From CAZBDU01 sp964490725 (GTDB lineage: Bacteria > Spirochaetota > Spirochaetia > SZUA-6 > DRHE01), in NCBI GenBank assembly GCA_964490725.1, contig CAZBDU010000010.1:29188-93187 (forward strand): a stretch of DNA of 64,000 nucleotides. Direction: 5' to 3'. Both the position numbers and the translations under genes were made by a program. Positions within the stretch are counted from its first letter, which is position 1. Each line of letters starts with the position of its first letter. The notes beneath the pieces are model-generated. The model was not told where the DNA came from. It saw only the letters and a list, made by a program, of their open reading frames with translations, and did no database searches. Of the stretch, positions 9,341 through 18,679 are shown piece after piece.

Positions 9341-10603
9341 CTACCCCTCGGAGCCCGAGCGCGGGGAGGTCCGGGAGGCCACGTACCTGCGGTAGCGTTC
9401 CGCGTCTGCCCGGAATGCCACGATGGGATTCCGCCCGTCCTTGCGGGCCTGGCGCAGGGCCGCCCCGGCCTCCTTCAGCAGGCGCCGGGCGCCGATCAGG
9501 CGGCCGGCGCGGGAGACGATCGCCGCCAGGAGCGGGCGGCTGCCGGACCAGTCCGCCTCCGTTGCGCGATGGTGCAGGGTGTTGGCGGCCCGGAGGGCCT
9601 GATCCAGGTCCTTGTCCGGCAGGATCACCGCGAACCCGTCGGCGCCCAGCTCGAAGGCCAGGTCCCGGAAGGGAAAGGCCTCCAGGAGCAGACTGGCCAG
9701 CGCCCGGCGCTGATCCGCGCCCGCCTGGGGCATCTCCAGGAGCAGCAGCGACAGGTCCTGATCGAAGCTGGAGGCCCGATCCAGCTCGAAATCCAGCTTC
9801 TGAGGCAGAAGCTCCTGCCAGCCCAGACCGGTGGCGGGGGAGAACAACCGGTCGCCCCCCTGGCCGGCCGGCGAGGCTCCTGGCTGCGAGAAGCCGGGCT
9901 GAGGGGCGGCCGCCTGTGGGTCCCCCGGCTGCAGGGACTCCGGCTGCTGCGGGCGGGCCTGCCAGCCGGCCGGCGGTCCTTCCGGCCGGTGCGGGGGGCG
10001 CTCCGCGAAGGCGGGCGCCTCCTGCTGCCGGCCCGGCCCGAGCTGGTGCAGCTCTGCGGGTGAGGTCAGGGCCGCCACCAGCGTCACCGCGGTGATCAAC
10101 ACGTAGACCAGCAGGACGTAGAGCACCTCCTTGAGGGCTTCGTAGAGGTCCCCCTGGAGGAGCACCCGGAACAGCCCATCCAGGAACAGGTCCCTGTCCA
10201 GCCCCGGGGCGAAGGGGACGGTGAGGCGAGCCTCCACCAGGGGCTGCAGCTCGTAGCCCGGCTGTCCCGTCCAGCTTCCCTGTCCGGGCTGTGAAGCCAG
10301 CAGCGACCGCCTGCGCGCCACCGCATAGAGGATGCCGTCCTTGCGGGAGTAGAGCACCACGCCCAGGGCCTGGGGCGCAGCGTCAAAGCTCTTCCGAGCC
10401 GCGGTCCTGAAATACGGGGAATCCACGGCACCCTCGGCCAGGTACACCGAGAGCAGGTCCACCCGCAGGCGCTCCAGGGTCTTGCGGGAGGAGGCCAGAT
10501 TCTGTTCGCGGGCGCCCCGGAGGCGGAAGCCCGCCAGCGCGATGATCACGAGCAGGAAGAGCAGACTGATGCTATAATAGAGCCCGAGGATCTTCCTGTT
10601 CAT
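9341..10603 (-). CDS. Membrane protein with degenerate GGDEF-like domain
   Basis: A 420-residue protein: a transmembrane helix at residues 5-25, an extracytoplasmic sensor-like region (SRKTLERLRVDLLSVYL onward), a second helix (VLLVYVLITAVTLVAAL), a Pro/Gln/Gly-rich linker, then a C-terminal domain that follows the diguanylate cyclase fold. The active-site loop reads GADGF near residue 320 instead of GGDEF, and the C-terminal helix EAGAALRQARKDGRN matches the usual pattern. With the catalytic glutamate lost it is probably not a cyclase; it may bind nucleotide or act as a structural partner. The ATG has no Shine-Dalgarno and a TATAAT lies 9 bp upstream, suggesting a leaderless mRNA. Confidence 0.75.
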   Translation of the reverse strand: MNRKILGLYYSISLLFLLVIIALAGFRLRGAREQNLASSRKTLERLRVDLLSVYLAEGAVDSPYFRTAARKSFDAAPQALGVVLYSRKDGILYAVARRRSLLASQPGQGSWTGQPGYELQPLVEARLTVPFAPGLDRDLFLDGLFRVLLQGDLYEALKEVLYVLLVYVLITAVTLVAALTSPAELHQLGPGRQQEAPAFAERPPHRPEGPPAGWQARPQQPESLQPGDPQAAAPQPGFSQPGASPAGQGGDRLFSPATGLGWQELLPQKLDFELDRASSFDQDLSLLLLEMPQAGADQRRALASLLLEAFPFRDLAFELGADGFAVILPDKDLDQALRAANTLHHRATEADWSGSRPLLAAIVSRAGRLIGARRLLKEAGAALRQARKDGRNPIVAFRADAERYRRYVASRTSPRSGSEG

Positions 10604-10612
10604 AGCACTATT

Positions 10613-10618
10613 ATTATA
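10613..10618 (-). promoter_or_regulatory. Perfect -10 box (TATAAT) very close to a start codon
   Basis: TATAAT on the minus strand ends 9 bp before the ATG at 10603, placing the transcription start within a few bases of the start codon. The 62-bp divergent region also serves the plus-strand Memo gene. Confidence 0.45.
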
Positions 10619-10665
10619 GGCAGTCGGGGCTGCCTGTATAGCGTTTTTTGAAGGAGGAGGAGCGG

Positions 10666-11505
10666 ATGAGCGTACGGCCGCGGGGTCTGGCGCCCGGCTG
10701 GTACCCCGCCGGAGGAAGCCAGACTCTCTCGGAAATCCGCAGATTCGAGGCGGAGCTCCCCGCTGCGACGGAGCGCACGGCCCTGGCCGCCGTGGCCCCC
10801 CATGCGGGCTGGAGCTTCTCCGGCGACCTGGCCTTCCAGGCGTTGCGCGGTCTGCGGGAGGAGACGGAAACGGTGGTGGTCGTGGGCGGCCATCTCGCAC
10901 CCCGGCAGGGGGTGATGGCCGCCTTCGAAGATTCCTACGAGACCCCGCTGGGAGCCCTGGCGGCGGACCTGGACCTGCTCAGGTACCTGCGGGAACGGAT
11001 GAGCGCCGCCGAAGACCGGTCGCCGGACAACACCGTGGAGATCCAGCTGCCTCTGGTGCGGCACCTGTTTCCGGAAGCAATGGCGCTTGGCCTGCGCGTG
11101 GCTCCCTCGCCGGAGGCATTGAAGCTGGGGGAGATCCTGGCGGAGTACGCACGGCGGGAAGGCCGGCGGCTGGCCGTGGTCGGCTCTACGGATCTGACGC
11201 ACTACGGGCCGAACTACGGATGGAGCCCCAAAGGCGCGGGCGTCCAGGCGGCCGCCTGGGTTCGAGACGTGAATGACAGGAGGCTGATAGACGCCTTGCT
11301 GTCCATGGATTTCGCTCGGGCCCTGGAGCTGGCGGGCCGGGATCGTTCGGCCTGTTCCGCAGGCGCGGCCGCGGCGGCCGGAAGCTTCGCCGCAGCCATG
11401 GGTGCCGTGCGGGGGGAACTGCTGCGCTACAAATCCAGCTTCGAGGTCATGCCCGGGGACTCGTTCGTGGGCTACGCGGCCATCATCTTTCCAGGAAACG
11501 GTTGA
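10666..11505 (+). CDS. amrB: AmmeMemoRadiSam system protein B (Memo family)
   Basis: A 279-residue Memo-family protein, structurally related to class III extradiol dioxygenases. Family motifs seen are APHAGWSFSG, GGHLAPRQG, SPDNTVEIQLP and GSTDLTHYGPNYG, with the conserved metal-region histidines. The ATG at 10666 follows a strong AAGGAGGAGG site. The usual partners (an AMMECR1 protein and a radical-SAM protein) are not in this window. The biochemical role is still unsettled in the family. The 3' end overlaps the convergent DUF115 gene by 23 bp. Confidence 0.85.
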   Translation: MSVRPRGLAPGWYPAGGSQTLSEIRRFEAELPAATERTALAAVAPHAGWSFSGDLAFQALRGLREETETVVVVGGHLAPRQGVMAAFEDSYETPLGALAADLDLLRYLRERMSAAEDRSPDNTVEIQLPLVRHLFPEAMALGLRVAPSPEALKLGEILAEYARREGRRLAVVGSTDLTHYGPNYGWSPKGAGVQAAAWVRDVNDRRLIDALLSMDFARALELAGRDRSACSAGAAAAAGSFAAAMGAVRGELLRYKSSFEVMPGDSFVGYAAIIFPGNG

Positions 11506-13132
11506 TCGTGCCGATGGCCCAGTCCCTCGTCTCGGCCAGGAGGAGGTGGCCCCTGGCGGCAAGCTCCTCCCGCAGCACGGCGACGGCTGGAAACTGGGTG
11601 ACCCACAGGTATTGCTGCTCCGGCGGGAGGGTGAGGAAGTAGCGGCCCACGGGGCTGCGGGGAGCGGGAAGGGCTTCCAGGTCGCGTCGGTAGCTCCTCA
11701 GGAAGCTCCTCCAGTCGGAGCGGGCCGCCCCGGCCGCCAGGATGTTGCCCGGGGAGGCTGCCCGCGCCTCTTGCGGTGCGTTCAGCAGGACCCCGCCCGC
11801 GGTGTGGGGTACGATGCGTGCGGGGATGCCCCCGAGCATCGCCTCCAGCCGCTCCTTGTAGGCGATGAGCGGCTTGGTGGTGTACCGCAGGGTGGGCCCG
11901 ATCCACTCTTTGATGATGCTCGAGTTCTTCAGGATGAAGGAGAAGAACAGAGCCTCCAGCGGGCAGGTCCGCAGCTCCCGCGACCGGAACAACGGATAGA
12001 TGTAGGTGCCCCGGCTGTAGGACTTGCCTTCGGGATAGGAGAAGTCCAGCCCGAAGAGGTGGATTTCCCGAGCGCCGAGGTGCGCGGCCAGGGAGACCGC
12101 CGCGTGGGACACGTTGCCCCCTGAGGTGTCGATGAAGGGAAACGGTCTCCAGTTGCTGCTGAGATAGCGGGAGAAGGGATGGCCGCTGGAGAAGAAGACG
12201 GTGCGGCCGGTCAGGCGCGTCAGCACCGGAGGGGAGGCCAGATCCAGCACCAGGGGCACGCCTTGAGGGAATCCCTGGAGAAAATGATGGTAGCTGATCT
12301 GCTGGCAGTCGATGGAAAGCACCAGGTCAGGGTTGATGCCGTGATGGAGCAGCGCGGGCATCGAGGTGTCCGAGGCGATCAGGAACGCCTGGGACCGCAG
12401 GGCGGAAAGCTCCCCGATCTGCGCCTCCAGTGAGGGACCGGCGCCGGTAACCACGGCCCGGTGCACCGGCCGGACCGCCGTGGTCGAGCTTTCGGCCGCC
12501 TCCAGGTTGGCCAGGGTGTTCACGAACCATTTCTTTCCGAACTGAGCCTGCACCGTGTAGTCGTCGGCCACGCGGTCGATGACCTGCCTGATCGTGTCCG
12601 TGGTCTCCCGGTAGTAGCGGTCGTGGCGCTGGTTCGATGCCCGCAGAGGCACAACCTTCAGGTCCCCGTACACTGCGGGTATGTAGTCGGAGAGGAGGAA
12701 TTCCTCCAGCGCCCGGGGCGGGCGGCCCACCAGCAGCCGAAGACGGGGATCGAGCAGCAGATGACGCAGATCGATGTTGGCCAGCACCGCCCGCACGAAG
12801 GCTGCATCCTTCTCCACCACCAGCAGCCTGGACACCGCGGCGTCCTCCAGGAAGGGACCGATGTGGTAGCCGCCGCCCAGGCCCAAAAAGACCAGGTAGC
12901 CGGTCCCGCGATACAGGGAGTGAAACCGGCGTCCTTCCCGTTCCGGGTCCATGGCGGAGTGGAGAGGCTGGAGCCGCTCTCCCGCGTGCAGGGCGGGCAC
13001 CGGCAGGCCTGCGGGGGTGGTCACGAACTGCACCTCTCCCGAAGGCTCCACGCCCGCCAGGGCGGCGGAAAGCTGAGGATCGGTGGCGGCGGCGGCCAGA
13101 AGATTGCGGTTCAGGATCGAGGTGGTCTCCAT
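11483..13132 (-). CDS. DUF115 / MptE-like family protein (motility-associated factor type), paralogue 1
   Basis: A 549-residue protein with an N-terminal Rossmann-like part (FLGLGGGYHIGPFLE, LLVVEKDAAFVRAVL) and a central DUF115/MptE-like domain marked by VVTGAGPSLEAQI and LHHGINPDLVLSID. In flagellated bacteria this family (Maf type) is linked to sugar modification of flagellins; other members resemble 6-hydroxymethylpterin pyrophosphokinase. Specific function here is inferred only by family. It overlaps the upstream paralogue's stop by one base (TGATG) with GGAGG 6 bp ahead, so the two are translationally coupled and last in a four-gene operon. Confidence 0.82.
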   Translation of the reverse strand: METTSILNRNLLAAAATDPQLSAALAGVEPSGEVQFVTTPAGLPVPALHAGERLQPLHSAMDPEREGRRFHSLYRGTGYLVFLGLGGGYHIGPFLEDAAVSRLLVVEKDAAFVRAVLANIDLRHLLLDPRLRLLVGRPPRALEEFLLSDYIPAVYGDLKVVPLRASNQRHDRYYRETTDTIRQVIDRVADDYTVQAQFGKKWFVNTLANLEAAESSTTAVRPVHRAVVTGAGPSLEAQIGELSALRSQAFLIASDTSMPALLHHGINPDLVLSIDCQQISYHHFLQGFPQGVPLVLDLASPPVLTRLTGRTVFFSSGHPFSRYLSSNWRPFPFIDTSGGNVSHAAVSLAAHLGAREIHLFGLDFSYPEGKSYSRGTYIYPLFRSRELRTCPLEALFFSFILKNSSIIKEWIGPTLRYTTKPLIAYKERLEAMLGGIPARIVPHTAGGVLLNAPQEARAASPGNILAAGAARSDWRSFLRSYRRDLEALPAPRSPVGRYFLTLPPEQQYLWVTQFPAVAVLREELAARGHLLLAETRDWAIGTINRFLER

Positions 13133-14733
13133 CAAGCCTCCTGGATCCTGCGGCGCAGCTCCTCCAGGCAGCCGCGCTGCGCGGCCAGGAGCTCCTCCGC
13201 CCGCCGGACCGCAGCCGCCTCACCGTCGCTGCGCAACAGCCTCCTCGTTTCCAGCAGCGCCAGCGGGTCCAGGTGATAAGCGAGCTCCAGCGACGGCTGG
13301 TCCTCCAGCAGGGCGTCCAGGCGCCCCGAGGCGGAAGCCTGCCGGGCAGTCCGCTCCACCGTCGCGATCCAGCGTTCCAGCACGGCCAGTGCGGAGACCC
13401 GCCGCTGCCTGCGGTCGGGATAGCCTGGAACGGGTCGCGGCGCCAGGGTCTGGCTGGCAGCGTCGCTTCCGGCCAGTTCGGAGAAGCCGGCAGCGGTGAT
13501 GGGGGCCAGACCGGCCAGCTCCACTGGCGAAGGGTTGAGGCGGAAGAGCCTGCCCCCGGAGGACGCGGGAAGCGATGCGAACCAACCGGCGTAGGTACGC
13601 AGAGCGTCGGTGGTGCGCTGCCCGCCCCTCAGGGAGGAAGCGGCCTCCGCTGCCGTGCTGAACAGGAGGTGATGGAGGGGCCGCAGCCTGCTCCTGGCCG
13701 GCTCCAGAAACAGCTCGAAGACGTTGGGACGGACGTGGGAGCGTATGTCCCGGAAGCAGAGGTCCAGCCCCACCAGCACCACCGGAGCCTCGGTGAGCTG
13801 GAGCGCCAGCTGGACGGCGCTGGCGGCCACGGTTCCATGGGGCGGCACTCGCGGGGCTGCGAGCCCCGCCGCCTTCAGGACCGCCTGTTCGTAGGGCGTC
13901 TCCTGGTCGAGGTACAGCACTCTCGCGCCCAGCCTCCACACCCCCCGAGCCGCCGACGGGGGCATGGCTATCAGCGGAGCGCGCCCGGAGGCGGGGTGCA
14001 GGTGACTGGCCGCGTAGTGGCTGGGATCGGTCAGCACCACCAGGTCCGGACTCAGATCGTTCTCAAGGAGAAAGGGCAGCGCCGACGGCAGGCTCCAGAG
14101 CTGGAATCCCCTGCGCCTGCGTTGAAGGAGCTCCACGGAGTCCGCCAGGCTCGGGCCCGAGGCAGCCACCACCACCGGCAGGCCGCGCGGAACCGAGGCC
14201 GTGCTGACCACCGCGTCCAGAGCCACATAGTTGATGAACGTGTTGTACAGCCAGCGTCTGGCCGCCGCGTGCATGGTGACCAGGGTGCCCCGCAGCTCCA
14301 TCAGGAGCTGCGCGGCGGCCTTTCCGGCCTCCGCGGCTGCGGACGGAAAGATCCGCGCCGCCGGCCCCCACTCCACCACCTCCAGCCCTTCCACGTCCAG
14401 GTCCCGGAGCGTCTCACGCAGGAAAGCCGGGAGCTCGCGCCCGCGGCCGGGATGCCAGTGCGCCGCGGTGATGTGCCGGGCGAAACAGCGTTCGGCCACG
14501 GCGGCATCGTAGAAGACCGCCAGAAGCCGGGCCGCCGGGAAGCGCCGGTGGAGGGCCTCCAGCAGGTAGCCCATTCCAGCCCCCAGCACCAGGATGGTGG
14601 CCGGAAGCTCCCGCCGCACCGCCCGTTCCGCAAAGCGGGCGGCCTCCCGCTCGGGATCGTAGCGGGAGTGCAGCCATGCCCCGCCGACTCGGAGGGTAGG
14701 CTTTCCGGTGGATGCGGGCAGCACCTCCGCCAT
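13132..14733 (-). CDS. DUF115 / MptE-like family protein, paralogue 2
   Basis: A 533-residue paralogue of the next gene. The N-terminal nucleotide-binding-like part has ATILVLGAGMGYLLEAL and the DUF115 core has VVVAASGPSLADSVELL and LSPDLVVLTDPSHYA. The two proteins share organisation but diverge strongly in sequence, so the duplication is old. It is encoded 7 bp after the GAF-like gene and overlaps paralogue 1. A role in decorating flagellar or surface proteins is suggested by the family and the spirochaete context only. Confidence 0.8.
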   Translation of the reverse strand: MAEVLPASTGKPTLRVGGAWLHSRYDPEREAARFAERAVRRELPATILVLGAGMGYLLEALHRRFPAARLLAVFYDAAVAERCFARHITAAHWHPGRGRELPAFLRETLRDLDVEGLEVVEWGPAARIFPSAAAEAGKAAAQLLMELRGTLVTMHAAARRWLYNTFINYVALDAVVSTASVPRGLPVVVAASGPSLADSVELLQRRRRGFQLWSLPSALPFLLENDLSPDLVVLTDPSHYAASHLHPASGRAPLIAMPPSAARGVWRLGARVLYLDQETPYEQAVLKAAGLAAPRVPPHGTVAASAVQLALQLTEAPVVLVGLDLCFRDIRSHVRPNVFELFLEPARSRLRPLHHLLFSTAAEAASSLRGGQRTTDALRTYAGWFASLPASSGGRLFRLNPSPVELAGLAPITAAGFSELAGSDAASQTLAPRPVPGYPDRRQRRVSALAVLERWIATVERTARQASASGRLDALLEDQPSLELAYHLDPLALLETRRLLRSDGEAAAVRRAEELLAAQRGCLEELRRRIQEA

Positions 14734-14740
14734 GGGGGCT

Positions 14741-15964
14741 TCAGACCAGCTCGCTCAGGGCCCGCACCGCCTGCTCGGGATCCGTGCCGGTCCTGTGCTC
14801 CGCCTCCAGCACCGGGGCCGAGGAAAGCTCGTGAAACAGGCCGCGGACAACCATGGAGATCTGATGCAGGAGCAGCTCCGGGTCGGCCTGGGCCATTCCG
14901 TGCACGAGCAGGAGGAGGTGGGTCCGATCGAAGCGGTAGACGGAGCCGATCTCCTGCGACAGAGACGAAACCACCGCGCCCAGATCCTCGCGCAGCCGGA
15001 AGGAGTCCACCGCTGGGAAGCGCCGCTCGAGCAGGCTGAGGGCGGGCTGGAAGGACAGCCTGATGAGGATCAGCCTCCGGCCGCTGTTCTGGCAGGTGGT
15101 GGCAAACGAGCGCACATCCTCGACCAGCGCGGAAGGGGTGCCCGGCGGCTCGCGCCTCAGCAGCTGCAGCTTCTCTTCTCTGGCCCTGTAGAGAAGCGGC
15201 GCGGCCCGTTCGGCAACCACCGCCAGCAGCCCGCGAACCTCCCGGTAGGGCCGGGCCATCGAGGTCACCAGCAGAACAGCCAGGAGCTTCTCGTAGGCGA
15301 TGAACGGGACCAGAATGAGCTCCCGGATCCGCGAGAAGGAGCGGGAGGAGAAACAGCCCCGAAACCGCGCCAGCTGCTGCGCCTCGTCGAGCGCGAGCAT
15401 CTCTCCCTGAGCCACGCGATCGAACTCCTCATTCAAGCCGGTAGGAATCCGCAGGCGGTGTTGGGTGGTTTGGTCGTAGCCGCAGGAGGCCCAGGGTGCG
15501 TACACCATTCGCAGCGGGTCATAGAGGAGCAACGCGGCGGCGGTCAGCTGCAGGTGGGCCTGGAGCTGCGAGAACAGCTCCGCCGGTGCTTCCAGCCCGT
15601 CCTTGAGGCGGGACACTTCGTAGATGAGCTCCTGGTCCTCGCTGTGCTCGGCGGCTCCTCCGGACAAGGCCGTCTTCAGCTCGGCCGGCTCGATGGTCGG
15701 TCCGAGGAAAGGCGGAGAGGAGGCAAGCCCTGCATCGTGCCAGGTCAGCGGCACCCCGGGAGGAGACTGCACTGCCCGCCTCGTATCCTTCCGGGGCGTC
15801 TCCTCGGGCCCGCGCCGCTCGAGCAGAGCGTCGAGCTCGTCCTGGGTGATGTAGGGGTAGGAGGCCGGGCGGGCGGCGTCGGAGGGGAGCTGCTGAGTTC
15901 TCGCCAACAACCCCGTCCGGACGCTCTTGCCGAGAACCGAATGGGCCCTTTTGAAAAGACCCAT
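14741..15964 (-). CDS. Unknown protein with GAF-like regions
   Basis: A 407-residue soluble protein. The N-terminus (GLFKRAHSVLGKSVRTG) and YPYITQDELDALLERR precede two regions with GAF-like pattern, e.g. QLTAAALLLYDPLRMVYAPW and ELILVPFIAYEKLLAVLLV. No enzyme motif is visible. It overlaps the acidic repeat gene by one base and precedes the DUF115 pair, so it is part of the same operon. A sensory or scaffold role is a guess from the fold pattern. Confidence 0.6.
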   Translation of the reverse strand: MGLFKRAHSVLGKSVRTGLLARTQQLPSDAARPASYPYITQDELDALLERRGPEETPRKDTRRAVQSPPGVPLTWHDAGLASSPPFLGPTIEPAELKTALSGGAAEHSEDQELIYEVSRLKDGLEAPAELFSQLQAHLQLTAAALLLYDPLRMVYAPWASCGYDQTTQHRLRIPTGLNEEFDRVAQGEMLALDEAQQLARFRGCFSSRSFSRIRELILVPFIAYEKLLAVLLVTSMARPYREVRGLLAVVAERAAPLLYRAREEKLQLLRREPPGTPSALVEDVRSFATTCQNSGRRLILIRLSFQPALSLLERRFPAVDSFRLREDLGAVVSSLSQEIGSVYRFDRTHLLLLVHGMAQADPELLLHQISMVVRGLFHELSSAPVLEAEHRTGTDPEQAVRALSELV

Positions 15965-17989
15965 CAGGCCTCCAGACCCAACTCCTCGAAAAGCTTCTTG
16001 TAGATGCCGAAGTATTCGGAATTGGCGAACTCCCGGATCTTCTCCTCCGGGAGTGCCTCCAGCAGCTGATCCAGGTACGAGAGCACGGACTTGATGTCCG
16101 CCTTGAGGTCCTCGGGGACGGTCTTCCCGTTGCCTCCCAGGGTGTCTTCCCGCTGCTCCAACGGAGCAAGCTCTCCCTCCTCGACCTCTTCCAGGTCCGC
16201 GGTAGGCAGCTCCGGTGACTCCTCCTGGGCGGCCTCGAGCGCCTCAGGGCCAATCTCGTCAGGAAGCCCGATCTGCTCCTCCAGCTGTCCCGCGGCCAGC
16301 TCCTCCTCGGTGTCCGGCAGGTCCGAAACGGGCTGCTCCTCCTCCAGCTCCGGAGAGGTCTGCAGCAGCGCTTCCTCCTCGTCGGTGAGCCCGGTGCCGG
16401 AGAGCTCCGCCCCGGCGGAATCCTCTTCCAGAGTGAGCTCCAGCTCTTCCGAAGGTTCCTCCAGGCCCGATTCTTCCGTTTCCAGCTCCACCCCGGTCTC
16501 CGCTTCGAGCTCTTCTACGCTCTCTTCGGGCTCCTCCAGGGACAGCTCCTCGGGCTCCTCCAGGGACAGCTCCTCGGGCTCCTCCAGGGACAGCTCCTCG
16601 GGCTCCTCCAGGGACAGCTCCTCGGGTTCCTCCANNNNNNNNNNNNNNNNNNNNNNNNNNNNNNNNNNNNNNNNNNNNNNNNNNNNNNNNNNNNNNNNNN
16701 NNNNNNNNNNNNNNNNNNNNNNNNNNNNNNNNNNCCAGGGACAGCTCCTCGGGCTCCTCCAGGGACAGCTCCTCGGGTTCCTCCAGGGACAGCTCCTCGG
16801 GCTCCTCCAGGGACAGCTCCTCGGGTTCCTCCAGGGAGACAGGCTCGCCGCCTTCCCGGGGCTCCTCGTCCCCGAGGGAAATCTCGATCTCCGGGACCTC
16901 TTCTTCGGCTTCTCCGGCCGCTTGCGGCGCTTGCGGGGCGGACAGATCCAGACTTCCCGGCGCCAGAATCTCTTCCTCTGCCGCCGCAGGCTCGAGAGGG
17001 GCTTGCAGATCCTCGAGCCCGCTCTCGGGCTGCTGCCCGGCACTCTCTTCCGCGACCTCTTCGGTGATGTCCGCGGTGTTAAGGATGTTGTCCAGCTCAT
17101 CGCCGGTGAGGGCGATCGTCTCGTCCTCTTCCTCGGCGAAGAAGCCGCCGGAGGGTGGGACCGGCTGCACCTCCAGCTGGGCTTCCTGGGGCGGGGCGGC
17201 GGCCCGGCCCAGCCCGGCGAGCTCATTCTTGAGGTTCTGGATGTCTGCCCTTATCTGGGCCAGATCGCGCTCTATGCGCTGGAGCACATCCGTAGAGCCG
17301 GATGGGCCCTTGTGATCCACGTCGGCCAGCTCTTCTTCCAGAGCGCCCAGGTCATCGAAGTCCTCCACCGGCGTGCGCTCGGACAGCGGCACCTCGACCT
17401 CCCCGGGCGCCTCCATGTCGGGCAGATCCTCCATCTCAGGGAGCTCCTCACCCGGAAGCTCCTCCTCGACCAGCCCTTCCTCCGTGAGCTCCTCCTCGGA
17501 GGGCAGGGTCAGCTCTTCCTCCTCCGGCTCGCCCAGAACCAGGTCCTCCTCTTCGGAAAGCTCTTCCAGGTCCGTCTCCAGGTCAGGCACCGACAGGTCT
17601 TCGTCTTCCGGCTGTCCCGTGCCCAGCTCATCCAGATCGAGGCCGCCAGGGCCGACCTCCGGTTCCGCGGATTCCTCCTCGAGCTTGCGCAGATCCTCTT
17701 CGATGTCTGGCGAAGCGTCCTGCTCGAGCTCTCCCAGGAGATCCTCCTCCTCTGCGGTGAGGTCCATCCCTCCGGCACTGGACAGGTCTGACAGCTCGAA
17801 ATCCTCCCCCGGCGCGGGCACCTCCTCCGGCTTGACTTTCACCCACACCCCGTACTTGTCCAGGGCCTCCTCTTCGCTGTCCGCCTCTTCCCGGGTGACG
17901 TCCGCGCTGTTCAGGATATCGTCCAGCTCGCTCGACGAGAGCGCAATGTCCTCACTGTCAGCAGCCGGTTTCCTGTCATCGATCGCCAT
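15964..17989 (-). CDS. Acidic repeat protein, interrupted by an assembly gap
   Basis: One gene read from 17989 to 15964 but broken by 100 Ns, which also shift the apparent frame because 100 is not divisible by three. The N-terminus (SSELDDILNSADVTREEAD) recurs internally as GDELDNILNTADITEEVAE. The middle is Glu/Leu/Pro-rich with a coiled-coil segment (LQRIERDLAQIRADIQNLK), then tandem EEPEELSL octapeptides flank the gap. The C-terminus is folded-looking (DLKADIKSVLSYLDQLLEALP). No membrane segment is seen. The start follows AGGAGA. It heads the four-gene operon. Its true length is unknown because the repeat is collapsed; function is unknown. Confidence 0.7.
16521..16837 (-). repeat. 24-bp tandem repeat encoding EEPEELSL
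   Basis: Near-identical 24-bp units lie on both sides of the N gap, varying mainly at one position (ggctcc versus ggttcc). At least eight copies are visible. Confidence 0.85.
16635..16734. other. Assembly gap (100 N)
   Basis: A run of exactly 100 Ns inside the tandem repeat. The round size and the frame mismatch show it is a placeholder, not a measured distance. Confidence 0.95.
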
Positions 17990-18238
17990 TGCATTCTCCT
18001 GGGAGGGTTTTCCGCTGTCGATTCTATTATCGGAACGTGGCCCCCCCTATTAATGCTAATATTACCGTTGTGACGGCTTTTTTCAATAGCGCAACCGAGC
18101 GCAACCGAGGCCGGGACGGCGGTCGCGGGGGACCGGATCGAGGCCGTGAGTTCGCCGCGGTCCTTCTGCCTCCTGATCCGTGCGGCGGAACGCGCTTTCG
18201 TTCAAGCGACGCGCCGAATCAGCCGTTCATGTAAATGG

Positions 18239-18679
18239 ATGAAGCTTCTGCGCCTGTTTCTGTTCATCGCCGCCGGGTTCATAACGAGCTCCCTGCTCAC
18301 CTTCTTGTTCGGCAGCGGGGGGGTGATGGAGCACCTGCGACTTCAGCGCTACCGGGCCTCTCTGCAGGGCAATCTGGACGACCTCCAGGAGATCCATTCC
18401 CGACTGCTGCAGGAGCTGCATGCTCTGGGCACCGACCCGCAGCGCATCGCCCTGCAGGCGCGGGAGCTGGGCTACTTCCGGCCGGGAGAGCAGGTTGTGC
18501 GCGTCGAGGACTCCGCCCCCCGGGAAAGCTACTACACCGTCGGCAGAATCGTCCGGCAGTCCGCCCCGGAGAACCGCTGGGACGGCGTCTTCAGGATCGC
18601 GGGACTGGCGCTTCCCGCCGTTCTCTACCTGCTTTCGTTTCTGATCCGGCGGAGGAGGGCTCGTGCGGGTTCCACTTGA
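18239..18679 (+). CDS. FtsB/DivIC-like septum formation initiator family protein
   Basis: A 146-residue bitopic protein: a hydrophobic segment near residues 5-27, then a coiled coil (LQRYRASLQGNLDDLQEIHSR) followed by the DPQRIALQARELGYFRPGE segment characteristic of FtsB/DivIC proteins. It has an unusual second hydrophobic segment near the C-terminus (IAGLALPAVLYLLSFLI). It would help assemble the division septum with FtsL/FtsQ-like partners. It overlaps the following tsaC gene by 17 bp. The start lacks a clear Shine-Dalgarno. Confidence 0.75.
   Translation: MKLLRLFLFIAAGFITSSLLTFLFGSGGVMEHLRLQRYRASLQGNLDDLQEIHSRLLQELHALGTDPQRIALQARELGYFRPGEQVVRVEDSAPRESYYTVGRIVRQSAPENRWDGVFRIAGLALPAVLYLLSFLIRRRRARAGST

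Noticed and set aside
12637..15039. An 800-codon open frame on the plus strand
   Set aside because: It is a shadow of the two DUF115 genes, with Arg/Pro-rich composition and no ribosome binding site or domain.
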